This document shows, one piece after another, positions 51,041 to 57,866 of a DNA stretch of 64,000 bases; positions within the stretch are counted from its first letter, which is position 1, and each line of letters begins with the position of its first letter. The stretch is from NCBI GenBank assembly GCA_008668235.1, contig RQCP01000013.1:62001-126000 (forward strand). Direction: 5' to 3'. The stretch comes from Collinsella aerofaciens. Its GTDB lineage: Bacteria; Actinomycetota; Coriobacteriia; Coriobacteriales; Coriobacteriaceae. The notes under the pieces are model-generated. The model made no database searches, had not been told where the DNA came from, and was given only the letters and a program-made list of their open reading frames with translations. A program made the position numbers and the translations under genes.

Positions 51041-52417
51041 CTACTCCTCCACGGCCTGCGTGCCGGCGGCACGGGCCAATTCATCGATTGCCAGGGTGTC
51101 GACGCTCAGGGCGCGATGACGGCCATCGAGCGCGGGATCGCCCGCCTGCTCCACGGCCAGCGACTCGCCGGTGCACATGTACCACGCGGCGCGACGACCC
51201 CAGACCAACGCCTCGAGCAGGCTGTTTGATGCAAGGCGGTTCTTGCCGTGCACGCCGTTGCAAGCCGTCTCGCCCGCGGCGTAGAGCTCGGGCATCGAGG
51301 TGCGGCCGTCCCTGTCTACCCACACGCCGCCCATAAAGTAGTGCTGCGTGGGCGTAACGGGAATGGGCTCGTCCAGGATGTCGCGACCGTCCTCAAGGCA
51401 GCGCGCGCGAATGTTGGCAAAATGCCCGGTCACCACGTCGCGCTCGACGGGGGCAAAGCTCAGCCACTCGTGCTCGGTGCCGTCCTGCTTCATCTGCTCG
51501 CGGATGGCGGCGGCGACCACATCGCGCGGCTGAAGCTCGTCGGTAAAGCGCTCGCCAGCGGCGTTGAGCAAAATCGCGCCCTCGCCGCGGCAGCTCTCGC
51601 TGATCAGGAAGGTGCGGCCCGGCTGCGGCGAGAACAGCCCCGTGGGGTGAATCTGCACGTAGTCCAGGTGCTCCATCTTAATGCCATGCTCCTGAGCAAT
51701 GTAGCAGGCATCGCCCGTGAGCTGCGGGTAGTTGGTCGAATGGTCGTATACGCCTCCGATACCGCCCGTCGCCCACAGCGTGTGGCGGGCATGAATCTTA
51801 AACGGCTCGCTGGCATGCACGCCCTCGGCGGCGTTTGCCAGCTCGTCGGCGGGACGAACCGAGTTGTCCTCATCCACGGGAACGGCAACGACGCCGGTGC
51901 ACACCGTAACGCCATCACGCTCGCCCGTCAGGATGTCGGTCATGGCCACGTGCTCCAAAATCTGCACGTTATCCAGCTTGCGAACGGCTTGGAGCAGCTT
52001 GGTCGTGATCTCCTTGCCCGTAATGTCGGCATGGAAGGCAATGCGCGGACGGCTGTGCGCGCCCTCGCGGGTAAAGTCGAGGCTGCCGTCGGCCTTGCGC
52101 TCAAAATCCACGCCCATGGCCAGCAGGTCGTTGATGACCGAGCGGCTCGAGCGGATCATAATGTCGACGCTCTCGCGACGGTTCTCATAGTGGCCGGCGT
52201 GCATGGTGTCCTCAAAGAAGGCATCGTAGTCCGAGCCCTCGGGCAGCACGCAGATTCCGCCCTGCGCGAGCATCGAATCGCACTCGTCGACAGCGCCCTT
52301 GGAGAGCATGATCACTCGCGTGCTTGTCGGCAGATTGAGGGCCGCGTACAGACCCGCCACGCCGCAGCCGGCAATGACAACGTCGCATTCCATATCGGGG
52401 TATTGTTTGGTTTCCAT
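51041..52417 (-). CDS. nadB: L-aspartate oxidase
   Basis: 458 residues from ATG 52417 (SD GGGAGAGG); an in-frame stretch up to 52804 is the shadow of nadA. FAD-binding Rossmann motif GCGVAGLYAALN at the N-terminus, SMLAQGGI, HADITGKEITTKLL, and VQIHPTGLF; C-terminus NGVHGKNRLASNSLLEALVWG. Oxidises aspartate to iminoaspartate, possibly with fumarate as acceptor in this anaerobe. Shorter than typical enteric NadB (~540): the C-terminal helical domain is truncated. Confidence 0.95.
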   Translation of the reverse strand: METKQYPDMECDVVIAGCGVAGLYAALNLPTSTRVIMLSKGAVDECDSMLAQGGICVLPEGSDYDAFFEDTMHAGHYENRRESVDIMIRSSRSVINDLLAMGVDFERKADGSLDFTREGAHSRPRIAFHADITGKEITTKLLQAVRKLDNVQILEHVAMTDILTGERDGVTVCTGVVAVPVDEDNSVRPADELANAAEGVHASEPFKIHARHTLWATGGIGGVYDHSTNYPQLTGDACYIAQEHGIKMEHLDYVQIHPTGLFSPQPGRTFLISESCRGEGAILLNAAGERFTDELQPRDVVAAAIREQMKQDGTEHEWLSFAPVERDVVTGHFANIRARCLEDGRDILDEPIPVTPTQHYFMGGVWVDRDGRTSMPELYAAGETACNGVHGKNRLASNSLLEALVWGRRAAWYMCTGESLAVEQAGDPALDGRHRALSVDTLAIDELARAAGTQAVEE

Positions 52418-52473
52418 AGGAATCCTCTCCCTTGTAATGCTGCATAAGGGACTGCCCCTCATGTCACATTGGC

Positions 52474-53499
52474 TTAGCGCGCCGCGTACTCGAGCATGCG
52501 GTCGAGCGTGAGCTTGGCCTGGTCGGCAGCCTCGTCCGACACGCCGATCTGCACCTCGCCCTCGCCCGTCTCCAGGCAGCGCACGAGCTTTTCGAGCGTG
52601 ATGAGATCCATGTTGACGCAGGTGGGCTGTACCGCGGGGAAGTAGAACTTCTTGCCGGTGCCCTGGCAGCGGCGCTCGAGCTCGTAGAGCACGCCGCGGA
52701 CCGTCACGATGATGAACTCGCTCGCGTCCGACTCCTCGGCATACTTGATGATGCCGGCGGTGGAGCCGATGTAGTCGGCCTCGGCCAGAACGTCGGCCTT
52801 GCACTCGGGGTGCGCCAGCACGAGCGCGTCGGGGTGGGCCTCCGTCGCGTCGACGATCTGCTCGACGGTGATGATGTGATGGCGCGGGCAGTAGCCGTTG
52901 TTGAGGATGACGTGCTTTTGCGGCACCTGCTCGGCTACGAAGCGGCCCAGGTTTTGGTCGGGAATGAACAGAATATGCTGCTGCGGCAGCTCGGACACGA
53001 TCTTAACGGCGTTGGAGCTGGTGACGCACACGTCGCTCCAGCTCTTGATCTCAACCGTGGAGTTGACGTAGCACACCACGGCCAGGTCGTCGCCGTACTC
53101 GGCGCGCGCCGCGTCGACCGTCTCGCGCTTGACCATGTGCGCCATGGGACAGTCCGCGCCCGGCTCGGGCAGCAGCACGGTCTTAGTGGGATTGAGCAGC
53201 TTGGCGCTCTCGCCCATAAACTCCACGCCGCACAACACGATGGTCTGCTGCGGCAGGCTTTTGGCGAGCTTTGCCAGGTAAAAGCTGTCGCCGACGTAAT
53301 CGGCAACGGCTTGGACCTCAGGCGCCACGTAATAGTGCGCCAGGATCACCGCGTCACGTTGGGTTTTTAGTTGCTGAATGGCCTCGACGAGCTCTGCGGG
53401 CACCAATGCCGCGCGCTCCGTTGCCGTCGTTGCCGATGCCAGGCCGGCCGCAATGTCGCGCGCAAGCTCCGATGCATCCATGTTCGCGCTCTGCGCCAT
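52474..53499 (-). CDS. nadA: Quinolinate synthase
   Basis: 341 residues from ATG 53499 (SD AGAGGGG). Condenses iminoaspartate with dihydroxyacetone phosphate. Motifs include VILAHYYVAPEVQAVADYVGDS, CGVEFMGESAKLL, MAHMV, VVCYVNSTVEIK, LAHPECK and EKLVRCLE; three conserved Cys supply the [4Fe-4S] ligands. First gene of the nadABC-niaR operon. A 19-bp perfect palindrome lies 42 bp upstream. Confidence 0.96.
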   Translation of the reverse strand: MAQSANMDASELARDIAAGLASATTATERAALVPAELVEAIQQLKTQRDAVILAHYYVAPEVQAVADYVGDSFYLAKLAKSLPQQTIVLCGVEFMGESAKLLNPTKTVLLPEPGADCPMAHMVKRETVDAARAEYGDDLAVVCYVNSTVEIKSWSDVCVTSSNAVKIVSELPQQHILFIPDQNLGRFVAEQVPQKHVILNNGYCPRHHIITVEQIVDATEAHPDALVLAHPECKADVLAEADYIGSTAGIIKYAEESDASEFIIVTVRGVLYELERRCQGTGKKFYFPAVQPTCVNMDLITLEKLVRCLETGEGEVQIGVSDEAADQAKLTLDRMLEYAAR

Positions 53500-53540
53500 C
53501 AAGGCCCCTCTCTTTTGGCGAATCTTGGGGCTTTAGTATG

Positions 53541-53584
53541 ACACCTGGCTTTACAGCTGACAAGACAGCTGTAAAGCCAGGTGT
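53541..53584 (-). promoter_or_regulatory. Probable NiaR operator upstream of nadA
   Basis: Perfect 19-bp arms ACACCTGGCTTTACAGCTG (53541-53559) and their complement (53566-53584) with a six-base centre. The position upstream of nadA and the presence of niaR in the same operon make it the likely repressor site. Confidence 0.65.
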
Positions 53585-53792
53585 AAAGTTGAAATAAAGA
53601 TTCAATCATGTGGCAGGTCCATTTTCGAACTGGCAAGCTGAGGATAGCCGAGCTCTCGATAGCGCAGGAGGCATCTTTCGCCGCCGCAATACCGCTCGGC
53701 GCGAGTTGCGCAACGTGGGGCGCAAATGGGACACGCCTCCGCGAGCGGTCCGCACCCAATGTGGCAAAATCGAACTACTAAGGGGGCTCAGA

Positions 53793-54515
53793 ATGCTCAA
53801 GATTATTGCCTGCGACGACGACGTCGCTTTTCTAGATAGACTGCACCGGATGATCGACCGTTGGTCGACCGAGACGGGCACGGCGGTCGATGTTGCGCTC
53901 GTCACGCGCGGCGAGGACCTGCTGGCGCGCCATGCCGCGTCGCGCGCCGACATCATCCTGCTCGACATGATCATGCCGCTCGTCAACGGCATGGACACCG
54001 CGCGCGAATTACGCCAGGCCGATACCGCCGTGCGCCTGGTGTTTCTCACCTCATCGCCCGAGTTTGCACTGGAGTCCTACGAGGTCCGCGCCTTCGACTA
54101 TCTGCTCAAGCCCGTGGCCTACGAACGCCTGGCGCAACTGCTCGACGAGCTTTCGAGCATGCGCCCGGCAGCGACCGACGAACTCGTCATCAAAACGTCC
54201 TTTGGCTACCACGCCCTGCGCCTGTCCGACATCGAATATGCCGAGGCGCGCAACAAGCACGTGGTCTTCCACCTGCGCGACGGACGCGATATCGAGGCAC
54301 TCGAGTCATTCCGCAGCGTCGAGGACCGTTTGGTGCAAAATGCCACCTTCTTTAAATGCCACCGCAGCTACCAGGTCAACCTGCGCAATATCGATCACTT
54401 TGACCGCACGGACATCGTCATGCGCTCGGGCGCGTGCATCCCGCTTTCGCGCAGCTGCAAGCAGGGATTCCAAGACGCCTACTTTGCGGCGCGCTTTGAG
54501 GGTGGGAGACACTGA
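53793..54515 (+). CDS. LytTR-family response regulator
   Basis: 240 residues from ATG 53793 (SD AGGGGGC). Receiver domain ~1-120 with CDDD, phospho-acceptor Asp in IILLDMIMP and K in YLLKP; LytTR DNA-binding domain ~135-235 (YHALRLSDIEYAEARNKHVVFHL, FFKCHRSYQVNLRNI). Pairs with the downstream sensor, whose ATG overlaps its stop (TGATG). Systems of this class (AgrA/ComE/VirR) often control bacteriocins or quorum sensing, but no peptide gene is seen nearby. Confidence 0.93.
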   Translation: MLKIIACDDDVAFLDRLHRMIDRWSTETGTAVDVALVTRGEDLLARHAASRADIILLDMIMPLVNGMDTARELRQADTAVRLVFLTSSPEFALESYEVRAFDYLLKPVAYERLAQLLDELSSMRPAATDELVIKTSFGYHALRLSDIEYAEARNKHVVFHLRDGRDIEALESFRSVEDRLVQNATFFKCHRSYQVNLRNIDHFDRTDIVMRSGACIPLSRSCKQGFQDAYFAARFEGGRH

Positions 54516-55792
54516 TGGTCTCCTCGGTCGAAATGATCCTTTGGGCAATCCACCACGCCACGACGTTGCTCTTTGGCGTCTTTGCCTCGGCGGCGCTGTG
54601 CGGTATCGAAATCAATCGACGCCATGCACTCGAGTTGGTGGGGGTCGGAGTCGCAACCGGCGCTGCCTTTTCGATCGCCAATGCCGTCGGCGGCGAGCTT
54701 TTCGCCCGCCAGGTATATCCGCTCGTCGTGCATCTGCCGCTCGTCATCTATTTGTGCGCGCGCTACCGCCTGAGCCCGCTGCTTGCCGCGCTCGGCATTA
54801 CGAGTGCTTATCTGAGCTGCCAGTTCAGCAATTGGATGGGCATCGCCGCCTTTGCCGCAACCGACTCGCAGATCGCGTACTATCTGGCGCGTATCGCGAC
54901 CACACTCGCCGTCTTTGCCGTCCTGTTGCATTGGGCCGGCGACATCGGTCCACGCTTGGCGATTAAAAGCACCACCGAGCTGGGCATCCTTTTAATCCTG
55001 CCGCTCGTCTATTACGTCTTTGACTATGCCACCAACGTCTACACCACGCTGTTCCACTCGGGCTCGGTGGTGACGGTTGAGTTTTTGGCATTTGCGCTCT
55101 GTGCCTTCTATCTTATGTTTCTTGCCGTTTACCTACGCGAATACGAAGAAAAGGAAACCGCCGAGCGAGAGCGCTGGATGCTCGAAACCCGCGACAGCGC
55201 CGCCATCAAAGAGCTCGAGGCTTGGCGTCAATCTGGGCGCGAGCTGTCGATTCTTCGCCACGATATGCGCCACTTCCTACGCGGCCTGGCCGCTTTAATT
55301 GAGGAGGGCCACACCGACGAGGCGCTCAAACGCATCGATGAACTCTGCGAAGCCGGCGATCGCACCGCCGTACGCCGCTTCTGCGCCAACGAGACCGTAA
55401 ACATCGCGCTTTCGTCATTTAACTCGGATATCAATAGAAACGGCATTATCGCCAACCTGCGCGCCGCCGTACCCGAAACCATCCACGTAGGTGACGCCGA
55501 CCTGTTTAGCGTGCTCTCAAATGCCTTGGAAAACGCTATCACCGCTGCAAGCGCCGCACCCCAAGGAAAGCGATTCGTCGACTTTGACCTGCGATTAGAG
55601 GACGGCCAGCTGCTGCTGTTAGTTTCCAACACGTTTGACCGCGCGCCGCGCATGGTCGACGGCATGCCCGTAGCCGGGCACACCGGACACGGCTTTGGAA
55701 CCAAGAGCATTAAGCTTGCCGTCGAACGCATGAATGGTAACTGCCAGTTCCGCATTAACGGCGATCGGTTTGAGCTGCGCGCCGTGATGTAG
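54515..55792 (+). CDS. GHKL-type sensor histidine kinase
   Basis: 425 residues. Six or so N-terminal membrane helices (~1-205), a coiled linker (EYEEKETAERERW), H-box RHDMRHFLRGL (His ~251 or 254), and a GHKL ATPase domain with N-box SNALENAI and G-box GHGFGTKSIK. It belongs to the AgrC/ComD group by architecture, whose N-terminal domain usually senses a peptide. Overlap with the response regulator indicates one system. The signal is unknown. Confidence 0.92.
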   Translation: MVSSVEMILWAIHHATTLLFGVFASAALCGIEINRRHALELVGVGVATGAAFSIANAVGGELFARQVYPLVVHLPLVIYLCARYRLSPLLAALGITSAYLSCQFSNWMGIAAFAATDSQIAYYLARIATTLAVFAVLLHWAGDIGPRLAIKSTTELGILLILPLVYYVFDYATNVYTTLFHSGSVVTVEFLAFALCAFYLMFLAVYLREYEEKETAERERWMLETRDSAAIKELEAWRQSGRELSILRHDMRHFLRGLAALIEEGHTDEALKRIDELCEAGDRTAVRRFCANETVNIALSSFNSDINRNGIIANLRAAVPETIHVGDADLFSVLSNALENAITAASAAPQGKRFVDFDLRLEDGQLLLLVSNTFDRAPRMVDGMPVAGHTGHGFGTKSIKLAVERMNGNCQFRINGDRFELRAVM

Positions 55793-55810
55793 GGGCTGCC
55801 GCCAGCCTCG

Positions 55811-56386
55811 CTACAGCGGAGCGGCTGCCGGGGTCAGCTGCTTGATGTATGCCCACATGCGCTGCTTGGCCGCTTTGTCGGTCAGCGCCGCCTCAAAGCC
55901 ATCGAGCGCGAGCACGCGGCGGCCCTGCACATGGGCGACCAGGCCGGGCTTGAGCATGGCGGTGTCGAAGTCATCGATCGCCACGAGCATATCGGCGTAG
56001 GTCTCGCGCATGGCGTCAGCCGCGTTGTTGTCGAGCAGCAGCACCGCCTCGGGGTCCAAAGCCTCAAGCGCCTCACGGAACAGCTCGCACGGCAGAGTCT
56101 CGCCCACCGCGACCGTCCCATCACCCACGCCGGCGACGCTTGCCAGCACGCAAAAATCCTCGGGCGCGTAGCCGATGGCCCCAAGCGCCTTGCGCAACGC
56201 CGCGCCATCCGGGCCGGCGGCAAGCTCGCCACCCGAACGCTCGGCCTCGTCCAGATCGCCTTTGACCAGCACGATCGGCGAGCACGCGTTGCCCGCGATA
56301 CGCACGCCACGACCCGCGAGCGATGCGAGCTCCTGCTCGGTCGCCTGGGCGATGGCTTCTTTTTTCTGGCTTTGTGACGTGGGCAT
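55811..56386 (-). CDS. Uncharacterised protein with uracil-DNA-glycosylase-like features
   Basis: 191 residues from ATG 56386 (SD TTGGAGAG); a frame extension to 56416 has no support. The segment IVLVKGDLDEAERSGGELAAGPDGAALRKALGAIG recalls, in spacing only, the GEAPG...G.PFVGPAG..L...L..IG region of UDG family 4/5, and no Fe-S cysteines are present. It may be a degenerate member that no longer cleaves DNA, or unrelated. Convergent with the sensor kinase and divergent from trxA. Confidence 0.55.
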   Translation of the reverse strand: MPTSQSQKKEAIAQATEQELASLAGRGVRIAGNACSPIVLVKGDLDEAERSGGELAAGPDGAALRKALGAIGYAPEDFCVLASVAGVGDGTVAVGETLPCELFREALEALDPEAVLLLDNNAADAMRETYADMLVAIDDFDTAMLKPGLVAHVQGRRVLALDGFEAALTDKAAKQRMWAYIKQLTPAAAPL

Positions 56387-56427
56387 GCGCTCTCCAATCG
56401 TTTGCGTGCCCACCATTATATAAAAGA

Positions 56428-56458
56428 GCCGCCCGCGAGTGGTTGCTTTGCGGGCGGC
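56428..56458. terminator. GC-rich hairpin between divergent genes
   Basis: GCCGCCCGC (56428-56436) and GCGGGCGGC (56450-56458). On the minus strand it is followed by TCTTTTATAT, a terminator-like tail. Its role between divergent genes is unclear; it may sit in the trxA leader or block antisense transcription. Confidence 0.45.
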
Positions 56459-56522
56459 TGGGTATAAGCACGGTCGTACTGAGTTTTACGCGGCCGAGCC
56501 GCGTCGCATTATGGAGGTCACC

Positions 56523-56843
56523 ATGGCTGACATTAAGCAGATTACCCCCGAGAACTTCGATTCCATCGTTAACGACAGCCTGCCCGTGCTGGTCGATTTT
56601 TGGGCACCGTGGTGCGGGCCCTGTCGATCCCTCTCGCCCATCGTTGACGAGGTTGCCGATGAGCTGGCGGGCAAGCTTGCCGTTGCCAAATGCAACGTCG
56701 ACGACAACCAGGACCTGGCCATGAAGTATGGCGTCATGAGCATCCCCACGCTGATTGTGTTTAAGAACGGCGAGGAGATTGACCGCTCGGTTGGCGCTCT
56801 GCCCAAGGCGAGGCTGCAGGCGCTGCTGGAGAAGCATCTGTAA
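56523..56843 (+). CDS. trxA: Thioredoxin
   Basis: 106 residues from ATG 56523 behind GGAGGTC. Classical thioredoxin with active site WCGPC (residues ~30-34), cis-proline in SIPTLIVF and usual length. Cytoplasmic disulfide reductase. Single gene with its own leader; the thioredoxin reductase is not adjacent. Confidence 0.97.
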   Translation: MADIKQITPENFDSIVNDSLPVLVDFWAPWCGPCRSLSPIVDEVADELAGKLAVAKCNVDDNQDLAMKYGVMSIPTLIVFKNGEEIDRSVGALPKARLQALLEKHL

Positions 56844-56965
56844 TACGCTTGTTACATGTTGCCGTCTGCCTGCCGTCCATGAGCGCTTTTACGCCGCTCG
56901 CCGGACTTCTGAATGCACCGAGTGCAACCACGGATAGTATGGTAGTCACAAACAGCCCCCAGTGA

Positions 56966-57001
56966 ACGGGTGCGGGTCGCACAGACTCGTACCCGTTTTC
57001 T
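56966..57001 (+). terminator. Terminator upstream of the nickel operon
   Basis: ACGGGT (56966-56971) with ACCCGT (56991-56996), extended by weaker inner pairs, followed by TTTTCTT. It separates trxA from the nikR-hyp genes. Confidence 0.55.
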
Positions 57002-57074
57002 TATGCAGCTGCGCGCAGAGCGGGCGTAGTAAAATCTGAACCACTGAACTGCCCCATACAAAAGGAGATTTCCC

Positions 57075-57323
57075 ATGCATGATGCTGGAATGAACATGAG
57101 CCAGCTTGCCATGAGCGTCAAGCAGGTCGACGACACCATCGAGCTCGCTCACGAGTGGAGCCATCAGCTGCTGCATGCGACCGAGAATTTTGACATGGAG
57201 CGCATCGGCGCCAAGCTCGAGGCCGCCATGGCCGCGCTCCACGAGGCGCATGACGCGCTCGAGGGCTACGAGGAAGCCATCGAGGCCGACCACAACTCCG
57301 TCGGCTCCGTGAAGCTGGTGTAA
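57075..57323 (+). CDS. Small protein preceding nikR
   Basis: 82 residues with SD AAAGGAG. Met- and His-rich N-terminus (MHDAGMNMSQLAM), then an amphipathic helical stretch with several His and Glu (HEWSHQLLHATENFDMERIG, HEAHDALEGYEEAIE). It ends one base before the nikR start, so the two are co-translated. The Met/His content may bind metal, but the family is not recognised. Confidence 0.7.
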   Translation: MHDAGMNMSQLAMSVKQVDDTIELAHEWSHQLLHATENFDMERIGAKLEAAMAALHEAHDALEGYEEAIEADHNSVGSVKLV

Positions 57324-57324
57324 G

Positions 57325-57837
57325 GTGGCCGAACACGAGCACTGCTGCGGGTACGAGCACGAGCATCCGCACGGGGCGGACGGTGACGCGGGCTGCCGCT
57401 GTAGTGGCTCCGGCTCCGAGCTGGTCCGTTTTTCGGTTACCGCACCCGACGACCTGCTGCGCCGTTTTGACGAGCAGATCGCGCGCCGCGGCGATGTGGC
57501 CAACCGCTCCGAGGCCGTGCGCGACCTGATTCGCGCCTCGATCGCCAAGGAGCAGATGCGCACGCCCGATGAGCATGTTATCGGGTCGCTCACCATGATC
57601 TACGACCATCACACCGGCGATCTGACGCGCCGCCTGGACGAGGTGCAGCACGACTACACCGACGAGATCGTATCGACGATGCACGTGCATTTGGATCACC
57701 ACAACTGCTTGGAGATTCTGGCGCTCAAGGGTCGCGGCGAGCGCGTCTACGAACTAGCCGACCGTCTGCTGGGCCTGCGCGGCGTTAAGCACGGCGAGCT
57801 CACGTGCGCCGCCACCAAGCAGAGCCTGGGGCTGTAA
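57325..57837 (+). CDS. nikR: NikR-type nickel-responsive regulator with metal-binding N-terminal extension
   Basis: 170 residues from GTG 57325. Residues ~33-75 are a ribbon-helix-helix DNA-binding domain (LVRFSVTAPDDLLRRFDEQI). The C-terminal ACT-like domain carries the nickel ligands in STMHVHLDHHNCLEILALKG. The N-terminal ~30 residues, extra relative to typical NikR (~135), are packed with His and Cys (HEHCCGYEHEHPHG, GCRCSG). It lies directly before hypF, so it probably adjusts hydrogenase maturation to nickel supply. Confidence 0.9.
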   Translation: MAEHEHCCGYEHEHPHGADGDAGCRCSGSGSELVRFSVTAPDDLLRRFDEQIARRGDVANRSEAVRDLIRASIAKEQMRTPDEHVIGSLTMIYDHHTGDLTRRLDEVQHDYTDEIVSTMHVHLDHHNCLEILALKGRGERVYELADRLLGLRGVKHGELTCAATKQSLGL

Positions 57838-57866
57838 CAGCACACATTTCAACGAAGGAGGGTCGC

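Noticed and set aside
52418..52804. Upstream extension of nadB
   Set aside because: This stretch lies within nadA in another frame; NadB homology and SD begin at 52417.
53793..55792. Quorum-sensing peptide system
   Set aside because: The sensor and regulator architecture fits, but no precursor peptide or processing protease gene is visible nearby, so the signal type is left open.
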